DNA of 64,000 bases from Macrothele yani (lineage: Eukaryota > Arthropoda > Arachnida > Araneae > Macrothelidae). How positions within the stretch are numbered: position 1 is the stretch's first letter; every line of letters starts with the position of its first letter. The DNA lies in assembly GCA_039090855.1 (NCBI GenBank), contig CM077034.1, positions 12,044,984 to 12,108,983 of the forward strand, given 5' to 3'. The notes under the pieces are model-generated. The model made no database searches, had not been told where the DNA came from, and saw nothing but the letters and a program-made list of their open reading frames with translations. This document shows, in pieces, positions 54,905-64,000 of the stretch. A program made the translations under genes and the position numbers.

Positions 54905-56510
54905 TGTACGAGAGTGCAATTGTTCCTCTTCTGATGTATGGGAATGAAACCTGGGTGCTGCAGAAAAGACATAGGAGTCATTTGTATGCTGGAAAAATGC
55001 ATTACCTACGGGAGGTTTGTGGCAAGACACGTTCTGATTGTGTGAGGAATGAAGATGTATTGCAGTTGTGTGATGTGAAGCAAAATGTTGTTAGCAAGGT
55101 GGAGACCAATATGCTTCGGTGGTTTGGCCATGTTGAAAGAATGAGTGATGAGATGCTTACTAAGAAAATCTTTTCAGCCCAAGTGGCAGGAAGGAAAGGC
55201 AGAGGAAGGCCAAGGAAGACATGGGTGGATCAGATTCAGGAGTGTCTGCATGAGAAAAAGATTATGAGTATTTAGTATAAAAGATCTTGTGTACGGCGTG
55301 TAATGGATATCAGTGAAGCCCGAGTTGTATGTCAAGATCGCTGTAAATGGAGAAGTTTGATACGACAACAATAAGTAAAAATATCTGGAAGTTTGCATTG
55401 CTTTGTGGAGCTAACCTCTGAATCTCAGAGAACAGCTTAGTGATATGTATGTATGTATGAAAGAATGAGTGATGAAATGCTTACTAAGAAAATCTTTTCA
55501 GTCCAAGTGGCAGGAAGGAAAGGCAGAGGAAGGCCAAGGAAGACATGGGTGGATCAGATTCAGCAGTGTCTGCATGAGAATAAGATTATGAGTACGAAGT
55601 ATAAAAGATCTTGTGTACGGCGTGTGATGGATATCAGTGAAGCACGAGTTGTGTGTCAGGATCGCTGTAAATGGAGAAATTTGATACGGCAACAGTAAGT
55701 AAAAATATCTGGTAGTTTGTATTTCTTTGTAGAGCTAACCTCTGAATCTCAGAGAACAGCTTAGTGATATGTATGTATGTATGAAAGAATGAGTGATGAA
55801 ATGCTTACTAAGAAAATCTTTTCAGCCCAAGTGGCAGGAAGGAAAGGCAGAGGAAGGCCAAGGAAGACATGGGTGGATCAGATTCAGCAGTGTCTGCATG
55901 AGAATAAGATTATGAGTACGAAGTATAAAAGATCTTGTGTACGGCGTGTGATGGATATCAGTGAAGCACGAGTTGTGTGTCAGGATCGCTGTAAATGGAG
56001 AAATTCGATACGGCAACAGTAAGTTAAAATATCTGGTAGTTTGTATTTCTTTGTAGAGCTAACCTCTGAATCTCAGAGAACAGCTTAGTGATGTGTATGA
56101 TAGCAATGGTGGAAAGTGTTATGGGGCGGCAAATTCCACTTCACGTCATTCCGATCAGATGGGCGTGTCTGGGTTTGGCTGTTACCCGAAGAAAGTCTGC
56201 TTCCTGATTGTACAGTGCTGACTGTGAGGCACAGAGGCTGTGGAGTTATGAGGCTGTTTCAGCTGGTACGGTGTGGGTCCAGTGGCAACATGAACTCTGT
56301 GCTGTATTGAGATATCCTGGATAACTCAATGTTCTCAACATTGCTGCTGTTCTACGGACACGGCAATTCTTTCTTTCGGTACGGCAGTGCTACTTGTCAT
56401 GTTTCCAGGGCTACCATGGAGTGCTGTGAGGAAAATCAGGTGTTGCGGATGGACTGGCCTGCTCAGTGCCCGGACCTCAATCCCGTTGAACACCTATGTT
56501 ATGTTTTTCA

Positions 56511-57472
56511 GGAAGACTCTTTTAACATCTGTAAATGCTGTTTTACACGTTCTGTAAAGTGGATGCAGTCTGTGGTGGTGCATTAACTTATTCAATTAAA
56601 ATATAAATCAGTTAGAAGTCCTAAAGATGTTACTTACAGTAACATCTTTAGGACCTTTCGCACGCTTGGAGGAACCTGATCGAAACTGAGAAGAAATGGA
56701 ATAGGGAGAGGAGAGAGAGAGAGAGGAAGAGAAAAAGGAAGAGTGAGAATGACATAGATGAAGATAAAGTTGATGTGACCTGACACTAGATGGCATTGGC
56801 AATGGGTTAAATGGGGAACATGCGCACTGTGGACACGAGACTTTCAGATAGCAGACTTCGACAGAGGGTGTAAAGTCTCCGTTGAAAACGCCAGGGTAGA
56901 GCCTAGGTAAAACGCGCATCCGATGATTGAGACTGTGGACGGTATGAGGTGGTGTAGTAACAATTTTAACTAGAATCTTTTAAAGCTTTTAAATTTTTTA
57001 TGAACCTGACCAAACTTTGAAGACTTCCTCAGCATTTCCAAGAGAGTGCAACATTGACGAGATAGCCCTAAAGGCCAAGTATGACGTGGAACTTCAAGTT
57101 GTATGTAAATAGTAACTCTTAACTCAAGAATCTTTAATTATTATCTGGAAACCTTAACCCATTCAATGTGATGTCGACACAGCCAGAACGGAGCTAACCC
57201 TAAAATCTTGACATGTCCGAAGTAGGGTACAACTTATAACGAAATGGCTCTCGAACTAACCCTAACAACTGAACGTATTAAAGCAAGATACAACTTTGGA
57301 CAAAGAAACTCAAGAACTACTGACGTTGGACTGAACACGCACTTCCGTGAGTAACTTTTTTAGGACTTCTAACCGATTTATATTTTAAATGAATAAGTTA
57401 ATGCACCGCCACAGACTGTATCCACTTTACAGAACCTGTAAAACAGAATTTACAGACGTTAAAGCGTCTTCC
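56511..57472. repeat. Fold-back insert with about 123-bp inverted arms
   Basis: 56511-56634 and 57350-57472 are imperfect inverses (GGAAGAC…AGAAGTCCTAAA). The loop of about 715 bp has no gene. A GTGAGTAAC site next to the right arm resembles the donor-like sites at PLE ends, so it may be a PLE terminal pair. That is only a suggestion. Confidence 0.6.
56618..56654. repeat. 17-bp perfect palindrome
   Basis: GTCCTAAAGATGTTACT, a 3-bp loop, and the exact inverse, at the inner edge of the left fold-back arm. Confidence 0.9.
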
Positions 57473-57855
57473 TGAAGAAGCTTGTGGTCACGTAATTGTA
57501 TGTGAACTTTATGATAGAATCACATGAGATTTAATGATCTATGTTATGATCTTGAAAGACAGGTGAGGTTTAGATCACTACAACCTTCACTGACAGAGTT
57601 GGTCGATGTACTCAGGGTGGAATGGAGGAACATCCCGCTTTCTGTATTGCATGGACTTGTGGACAGTTTACCTCAATGAGTGGCTGCTGTAATCTCTGCA
57701 AATGAAGGATTTACATGCTACTGGTGTAGATACAATACTGTTTTTCTATTTACTTACAGTGTCCAATCACTTTTGTGCACATAGTGTACATTTACAATTA
57801 TTTACTTGTATTTTAAAAAAACTTTTAAATAATTTCTTAACATAATAGCATGTAA

Positions 57856-57972
57856 GTACATACATACATACATATCACTAAGCTCTTCTCTGAGATTCAG
57901 AGGTTAGCTCCAAAAAGAAATACAAACTTCCAGATATTTTTACTTATTGTTGTCGTATCAAACTTCTCCATA
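57856..57972 (-). mobile_element. LINE-R 3' tip, solitary
   Basis: Only the last 115 bp or so of the LINE-R 3' end with the CATACATACATA tail. It is strongly 5' truncated. Confidence 0.8.
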
Positions 57973-58145
57973 GTTTTAAACCATAAGAAGAACAATGAGA
58001 AGTCATACCTACCAGCTCTTCCAGATTTTGTGGAAGTTTTCCAGTTTTTTTATGTAGTCTTCCAGTTTTCCAGCCAGAAGAACTTTTCTTCCGGATTTGA
58101 AAATTTTCTGTATTTTTTGCTAAAAATATCCACATAAATAAAATA

Positions 58146-59346
58146 CACTGCCGGACAATTGCTAAGGACCGATGACAATAGCAACGATAGCAACCATAAA
58201 ACGGAAGGCAGGAAAATGTGGAAATTAGCATAAGTGCGGGATACAGTAAGACGTGTTGTGCGTATGCAAATTTTGGATTGCCGAACTTGTTCGTGACGTC
58301 ATAGCGCTGATAAGCGATATAAAGGATTTGACGCGTATTGACCGTTGTTGTTCAAACGCAAAGTTGAAAGGGAAAGAATCAATTGACGAACTTGCAATTT
58401 TCAGTATGTCTTCCCGACATCACCTAGATGATTTTACGCGTGGCCATATTATTGGCAAGATTGAAGAAGGGCGAAAAATAACAGATGTTGCCAGGGAGTT
58501 CGACGTCAGCCACAGTGTTGTTTCAAGGCTTTGGAAATCATTTCAAACAAATGGAGAGTGTAGCAAACGTCACGGGGGAGGTCGTGTTCGCAGTACGACA
58601 CCTGCAGAAGATTGGTACATAGTGCTATCAACAAAAAGACACCGGTGCAGCACAGCTAGTGAGGTAGCAAATCAGTTTATGGCTGCTACTGGCAAGCGGA
58701 TCTCCCGAAAAACTGTCGCCAGACGTTTGCATGAAGGAGGACTATACGCCCGCCGTCCTGTTGTGTGCATACCATTGTCCAGACGTCACCGTACCGCCCG
58801 TTTGCAATGGTGCTATCAACATCGCAATTGGACTGATAACGACTGGTCTGCTGTCCTCTTCTCAGATGAGAGTAGATACAGTCTATCGTCTGATTGTCGA
58901 CGACAACTGATCTGGCGTGACAGTGGTACTGCATATTGTCCAGCAAACATACAGGAAAGGGACCGATATCCGACATGTAGTGTCATGGTATGGGCTGGCA
59001 TCATGATCAATGGCCGTACGTCCCTCTATGTGCTTCCAACTGGGACTATGAATGGCCAACGATACATTAATGATGTTCTGCTACCTCATGTTCGCATGTT
59101 CCATGGTGCTGTCGGTGATAGATTCATTTTCATGGACGACAACGCAACATGTCATCGAACAGTCGCTGTCCAGGAGTGTCTTGAGAGCGAGGATATTGAA
59201 CGCCTCGTATGGCCAGCACGTTCTCCAGATCTGAATCCCATTGAAAATGTGTGGGATGCTTTGGGGAGGAGTCTTGCTGGTCGCCAATGCCCTCCAATAA
59301 ACAAGGACACCCTCATCCGTGCACTGACAGAGGAATGGGATAAATT
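58146..59346 (+). mobile_element. Tc1-A copy 2, 3' truncated
   Basis: Left end CACTGCCGGACAATTGCTAA after TA (58144-58145). Similarity to copy 1 stops at about 59346, before the transposase C-terminus and the right inverted repeat. Confidence 0.9.
58406..59346 (+). pseudogene. Tc1-A transposase, C-terminus missing
   Basis: It starts MSSRHHLDDFTRGHIIG and is open through both helix-turn-helix units, LFSDESRY, FMDDNATCHR and SPDLNPIENVW. The triad is complete, but the last 30 or so residues are replaced by unrelated sequence after EEWDKL. With no right terminus it cannot move. It is about 95% like copy 1 by eye. Confidence 0.85.
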
Positions 59347-59600
59347 AATTTATTTATTTTTTTCCCCCTTTTTGCAATCTTTTGGTTTTTCATTAAATTT
59401 AGTTGGCAGCTGTGGGAAGTGAAAGTCTAGAAAATAGATATGTACATGACAGGCATGTACATATCATTGTTGGCATATACGTACCATAATTTTTATTGTT
59501 CTCCATGTCGTCATCCTTCAGTAAACTTGTAAAAACTTTTGAAGGATTGCTAGATAGGAGAGAGTTAAATGTATGACATCTATATGCTGACAATGATATG
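59347..59600. other. Spacer, nothing recognised
   Basis: AT-rich sequence between two Tc1-type elements. Confidence 0.5.
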
Positions 59601-59602
59601 TA

Positions 59603-60761
59603 CACTATATTGACAAAAGTCAGCAGACACCTAGAAGAGAAACACAACATAGCATTTATTGACATACATTAGTACGGTGTCTGTCCACCTTTGGCCTTAA
59701 TGCATGCACTGACCCTTTGAGACATGCTTTCAACAAGGTTTTGGAACACGGCGATACGTATGCGCTTCCATTCAATACACAATGCTGCCGCTAACTGTTG
59801 CTTAGTAGTAGGCCTTGGTTGGAAACTTCTTATGGGGAGCTCTAATTCATCCCATAGGTGCTCTATGATTAAGATCAAGGCTCTGTGCTGGTATCAACAA
59901 GGCTCGGTTCCATAGTATTGCCACAGAGTTGGTAGGGCATAATTGTCCAGAATATCAAGGTGGACGTATTGGTCAACAGGTTTGTCCACGGTAACCAATG
60001 GGCTGGGACCATAACACGAAAAACACACCCACACGAGTACACTGCCAGCTCCAAACTTGGCCGTAGAAAGAGTACACTGTGGTAAATGGCGTTTCCCCGG
60101 CTGCCGACGTACCCACACACAGCCATCAGACTGAGGGATCGTGTATCTGGATTCATCAGCCCGTAGGACCCGTTTCCATTGATCTATGGTCCACGATAAA
60201 TGTTCTTTACACCATGCTAAACGACAAGTAACATTCCGAGTGGAGATGAAAGGCTTATGAGCAGCCGCACAACCACTGTAACTCATGGAATGAAATTCTC
60301 TGTGAATGGTATGTGTACATACCGAGGTACCAGCATTTTTACTCACCTGTACACTGAGGTCTTGTGCAGTAATCCGTCGATTAGCTGTAACGACTCTGCT
60401 GAAGATTCGATGCCCTCTATCACAGTCTTTCTTTGGCCTGCCGGTACGTTTTCCTGCTTCAGGCACGCCATGTGTCTTCCACTTATTCAGTACATCCAAA
60501 ACAGTTGACTTGGGTATGTTTAAACGCCTCTCGGTTCCTCTTATGGACAAGCCACTAATATTACAGCCAACAATCTTTCCTTTCTCAAAGTCAGGTCTCT
60601 CCCGCCGCGACATTTTCACTCAACCTCACAGTGCGATATGATTGCTGTCAGCTGCAGGCTTGTTTTTATACCGTTTGCAGCTGTGCCGCGCATCTAAACA
60701 ACCCTGCGGATCCGTTCATTTGCTTTTGAAGGAGTGTCCTGTGACTTTTGTCAATATAGTG
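59603..60761 (-). mobile_element. Tc1-F transposon
   Basis: CACTATATTGACAAAAGTCA ends are inverted at 59603 and 60761. TGTA precedes and follows, consistent with a TA target inside a TGTA context. Length is 1159 bp, shortened by an internal deletion. Confidence 0.85.
59669..60619 (-). pseudogene. Tc1-F transposase with internal deletion
   Basis: The N-terminus SRRERPDFEKGKIVG is followed by a helix-turn-helix (TERRLNIPKSTVLDVLNKW) and RTGRPKK. The first Asp is in RADESRYTI. After LPTLWQYYG the second-Asp block is deleted and the text resumes at IIEHLWDELELPIR, which holds the Glu, ending GGQTPY. Loss of the middle catalytic block inactivates it. Confidence 0.85.
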
Positions 60762-61171
60762 TGTATGCCTGTCATGTATTTGTGAAGAATTCATTTTTTC
60801 CAGGGATTCACCACCCACTGGTTGTTCCATGAGCTGAACAGGGGAGATGTACAGGGGAATTCAGAAGTAAATGGACGATGTCATCGCTCTATCCACGTTA
60901 TTTTATAAACAACGCATAGCAACTGAAAAATTGTATTCCGGCACTGCTGGGATCGGACCCCAGAACCCTCGATAACTAGTCGAGTGCGTTCGAATTTACG
61001 CTACGGCGCCAACAATTCTCAGCGCCATGCGTGGTTTATCAGTCAGCATCTGACTACACGAATACGTATTGATGGTCTCAGCAACTGAGATGTCGTCATT
61101 TGGTGGTATTTTAACGCAACAGCTATTTAATTGCAGCTGATAAATTCAAAGGGCAATAGAAATGGTTAATA

Positions 61172-62710
61172 CACTGCCGGACAATTGCTAAGGACGGATG
61201 ACAATAGAAACATTAGCAACCATAAAATGGAAGGCAGGAAAATGTGGAAATTAGCATAAGTGCGGGATACAGTAAGACGTGTTGTGCGTATGCAAATTTT
61301 GGATTGCCGAACTTGTTCGTGACGTCATAGCGCTGATAAGAGATATAAAGGATTTGACGCGTATCGACCGTTGTTGTTCAAACGCAAAGTTGAAAGGGAA
61401 GGAAGCAATTGACGAACTTGCAATTTTCAGTATGTCTTCCCGACATCACCTAGATGATTTTACGCGTAACCGTATTATTGGCAAGATTGAAGAAGGGCGA
61501 AAAATAACAGATGTTGTCAGGGAGTTCGACGTCAGCCACAGTGTTGTTTCAAGGCTTTGGAAATCATTTCAAACAAATGGAGAGTGTAGCAAACGTCACG
61601 GGGGAGGTCGTGTTCGCAGTACGACACTTGCAGAAGATCGGTACATAGTGCTATCAACAAAAAGACACCGGTGCAGCACAGCTAGTGAGGTAGCAAATCA
61701 GTTTATGGCTGCTACTGGCAAGCGGATCTCCCGAAAAGCTGTCGCCAGACGTTTGCATGAAGGAGGACTATACGCCCGCCGTCCTGTTGTGTGCATCCCA
61801 TTGTCGCGACTTCACCGTACCGCCCGTTTGCAATGGTGCCATCAACATCGCAATTGGACTGATAACGACTGGTCTGCTGTCTTCTTCTCGGATGAGAGTA
61901 GATACAGTCTATCGTCTGATTGTCGACGACAACTGATCTGGCGTGATAGTGGTACTGCATATTGTCCAGCAAACATACAGGAAAGGGACCGACATTCGAC
62001 ATGTAGTGTCATGGTATGGGCTGGCATCAGATCAATGGCCGTACGTCCTTCTATGTGCCTCCAACTGGGACTATGACTGGCCAACGATGCATTAATGATG
62101 TTCTGCTACCTCATGTTCGCATGTTCCGTGGTGCTGTCGGTGATAGATTCATTTTCATGGACGACAACGCAACATGTCATCGAACAGTCGCTGTCCAGGA
62201 GTGTCTTGAGAGCAAGGATATTCAACACCTCGTATGGCCAGCACGTTCTCCAGATCTGAATCCCATTAAAAATGTGTGGGATGCTTTGGGGAGGAGTCTT
62301 GCTGGTCGCCAATGCCCTCCAATAAACAAGGACACCCTCATCCGTACACTGACAGAGGAATGCTATAAATTACCCCAACAGCTGCTTGATAATGTTATGC
62401 AAAGCAAGACACGACGTGTGGAATCTTGCATCGCCCTCCATGGTGGCCATATCCCGTACTGACATCTTACGCCGGAACGCTTGCGGACGGTAATTGCATT
62501 TTTTCACGTTTACGTATTCTGCACAAAATGGCCTGTTTGTCCCTTGAACACGTTCCAAAGCCTTCTGGATTTCAGAACACAATAAATTGTGTTTCTTGTA
62601 ATGTCCTGGCATTCTGACATTATTTTATTTCACTTGGCATCCAGCCACACTTACTTTTTTATGCGCTATATAGCCGTTTATGATCCGTCCTTAGCAATTG
62701 TCCAGCAGTG
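61172..62710 (+). mobile_element. Tc1-A copy 3
   Basis: Both inverted ends are present, flanked by TA (61170-61171, 62711-62712). Length is 1539 bp. It is younger than the SINE-T insertion that holds it. Confidence 0.95.
61432..62462 (+). pseudogene. Tc1-A transposase, one frameshift
   Basis: All domains seen in copy 1 are present. A single base is missing at about 62027 (GGCATCAGATCAATGG against GGCATCATGATCAATGG). It splits the frame after MVWAGI. The second part runs to the normal stop (HGGHIPY). The Glu block reads NPIKNVW in place of NPIENVW, so the catalytic Glu is also lost. Confidence 0.9.
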
Positions 62711-63010
62711 TATATATTAAATACGTGGAGATAATGTAAATGGACGATGTCATCGCTCTATCCACGTTATTTTATAAACAACGCATAGCAATTGAATAAA
62801 CCACGCATGGCGCTGAGAATTGTTGGCGCTGTAGCTTAAATTCGAACGCACTCGACTAGTTATCGAGAGTTCTGGGGTTCGATCCCAGCAGTGCCGGAAT
62901 ACAATTTTTCAGTTGCTATGCGTTGTTTATAAAATAACGTGGATAGAGCGATGACATCGTGCATTTACATTATCTCCACGTATTTAATATATATTAAGGA
63001 ATTCAGAAGT

Positions 63011-63567
63011 GTTGGTCAGAAATGGAAGCAGAGGTAGTTCTCATCGAAACGAACAAAAAAAAAAAAGGCTTAGTCAACGTGGGTCCGAAAACGAACCGCT
63101 TCCGAGATAATTGACATTTTATTGTAGGGTTACCAGAGGTATTGTCAAGTTGTTTTTCGTCCAGCTGTCCGCTATTACAATAGTTTTTTTTGCACCTGTG
63201 GGGAAGAAATTGGGAGGGCTGATGTGTTTGAAAAACCAGTTAAACCCCAAACTCAGCCCTCTGCAAAAGTGTCCCCTTACACTAACCCCCCCCCATTAAA
63301 AAACAAACCATCCTGGTTCTTGGAGTGAAACTCTGCACACAGGCAATACTTTGAGCTCCTGGGGATGATTTTGGGCAGTGCCCTACTGGACTAATACTTA
63401 AGTTTTAAAACATTCCTATGCTAGGGGTTACATGAAAATATGGACTTTTAAAGACTATATAAGTTACACCAATCCAAGTGTTTTATAATAGTATAGTATT
63501 GTGATAATTGATAATATTATGTGGAATAACCATTCAGAACTTCTGAATGGTGATTCTAGATAATGCG
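63011..63567. other. Spacer, nothing recognised
   Basis: No coding region or repeat that I can support. It contains short runs of A and C. Confidence 0.5.
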
Positions 63568-64000
63568 AGGGTTGTACCGAAAGTAATGCAAAAGTGGGCG
63601 TAACTTTCTTGTTAACAGACAGAGGACATTAAAATTGCACGTGCTGGTAGAGTAACTCATCTCTATGCAAAGTTACTACTCAACATAGTCTCCATCACAA
63701 GGGATGCATTTGCGCCATCGTCGAACCCAACTCTTGAATCCTCTTTGAAAAACTTCAGGTGTGGCCTGTTGTACCCACTTCACAGCCACTTTTGTCTTGT
63801 CTGTGTCATCAAATCACTGTCCCTACAAACTGTCCTTCATTGGACCAAACAGGTGGAAGTCGGACGGCGCCAGATCTGGGCTGTGCGGTGGATGGGGACC
63901 ACCGAACAGCCTGAATTGCTGATCACCTGATTTGTTGCCGAAGATGTGTGCGGTCTTGCATTGTCGTGGTGAACGCGGATCCGTTTCAGATTCTTGTTCA
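63568..64000 (-). mobile_element. Second mariner element, runs off the window
   Basis: A terminus beginning AGGGTTGTACCGAAAGTAAT is followed by a minus-strand mariner transposase 3' part. Only the 3' third is within the window. Confidence 0.75.
63677..64000 (-). pseudogene. mariner transposase C-terminus, partial
   Basis: Minus-strand text gives HHDNARPHTSS in one frame (second Asp) and, after a frame change, HSPDLAPSDFHLFGPMKDSL (third Asp), a stop, and VFQRGFKSWVRRWRKCI up to the stop at 63677-63679. The two frames and the internal stop show that it is dead. It differs clearly from the mariner at 43513. Confidence 0.75.

Larger units (their letters stand above)
52612..55275 (+). pseudogene. 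LINE-R reverse transcriptase, copy 4
   Basis: It keeps the catalytic block RVCRLLYADDTVLLTES (about 52680) intact, followed by INKGKTKVMVFE up to the SINE. After the SINE: GTVIDQVSEFVYLGSMFDRE and NSSLTVMAALGGFHRN. After the MITE: GNETWVLQKRH, NMLRWFGHVERMSDEML and GRPRKTWVDQIQECLHEKK. A TGG/TGA stop near 54485 and both insertions disable it. Confidence 0.8.
52610..56097 (+). mobile_element. LINE-R copy 4, nested insertions, 3' end triplicated
   Basis: The reverse transcriptase part starts at LFNIFMD (52608) and continues across a SINE-C (52823-54344) and a hAT MITE (54578-54904) to the C-terminus. The 3' segment occurs three times, starting near 55134, 55459 and 55783, with a 324-bp period and GTATGTATGTATG joints. 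Confidence 0.85.
56100..57791 (+). pseudogene. Tc1-E C-terminal parts with fold-back insert
   Basis: FHFTSFRSDGRVWVW and CPDLNPVEHL (56140-56500) are Tc1 catalytic-domain remnants. After an inverted-repeat insert (56511-57472), SLTELVDVLRVEWRNIPLSV and LHGLVDSLPQ (57590-57680) give the Tc1 C-terminus. The element ends near ACATAGTGTACA. The first Asp is lost. Confidence 0.6.
60869..62997. mobile_element. SINE-T multimer with inversion, split by Tc1-A
   Basis: GGAATTCAGAAGT at 60856-60868 and 62998-63010 flanks the whole. From the left, a SINE-T sequence reads on the minus strand (60869-61171, continued at 62711-62796). It then switches to the plus strand (62797-62997), which carries a tRNA-like part (about 62824-62894) and ends in the ATTTAATATATATTAA tail. 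Tc1-A copy 3 interrupts the inverted part at a TA. A 13-bp duplication outside an internal inversion is the pattern of a 5'-inverted retroposed copy. Confidence 0.85.

Noticed and set aside
63111..63299. Small gene of 62 residues
   Set aside because: No start context, domain or conservation signal that I can see.

Overview
The window is eukaryotic, repeat-dominated DNA. I see no operons, ribosome binding sites or CRISPR arrays. It holds Tc1/mariner and hAT DNA transposons, Penelope-like retroelements (PLEs) with GIY-YIG domains, an RTE-like LINE, three tRNA-derived SINE families and long satellite arrays, and almost every coding element is broken. This mix suggests an invertebrate animal, perhaps an arthropod, but the sequence does not fix the species. 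Copies are named by family here (SINE-A, SINE-T, SINE-C, LINE-R, Tc1-A to Tc1-F, PLE-1 to PLE-4); these are labels for this window, not database names.

Layout. 1-5.3 kb: end of a receptor-motif satellite, an 81-bp minisatellite, a SINE-A dimer, a mariner-like element with 160-bp inverted ends, and inverted SINE-T units. 5.3-13.2 kb: a hAT-like element with four internal 251-bp repeats, an 11-body SINE-A, and an inverted PLE dimer. 13.6-18.5 kb: a hAT element with 8-bp target duplication, a LINE-R fragment and a 7-body SINE-A. 18.6-24.3 kb: an inverted-repeat element filled with about 145-bp satellite units, most carrying a TGACCTTTGACCCC motif. 24.7-28.8 kb: PLE-3, whose GIY-YIG segment is present seven times, interrupted by a Tc1-A copy with an intact transposase. 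28.9-33.5 kb: MITEs, a SINE-T multimer and a 272-bp tandem repeat. 34-41 kb: LINE-R and PLE-4 nested with Tc1-B, Tc1-C and hAT-like elements. 41-46.5 kb: a split Tc1-like gene and a mariner followed by 18 copies of its own 3' end. 47-49.4 kb: a 123-bp tandem repeat. 49.9-57.9 kb: two LINE-R copies, SINE-C, a hAT MITE and a degenerate Tc1. 58-64 kb: two more Tc1-A copies, Tc1-F, a second SINE-T multimer and the end of another mariner.

The only candidate host-gene sequence is three short plus-strand open segments with splice-like borders (6836-6909, 13322-13385, 49541-49768). The best is the 228-bp, phase 0-0 segment at 49541. If real, much of the window is intron of one gene. I cannot name the protein.

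The most notable pattern is that terminal segments of unrelated elements are multiplied in tandem: the SINE-A body, the SINE-C 3' part, the LINE-R 3' end (at four loci), the PLE-3 GIY-YIG segment and the mariner 3' end. Several of these arrays sit inside a single target-site duplication. The four PLE lineages also share a hammerhead-ribozyme-like motif whose stem III changes sequence but stays self-complementary or nearly so.
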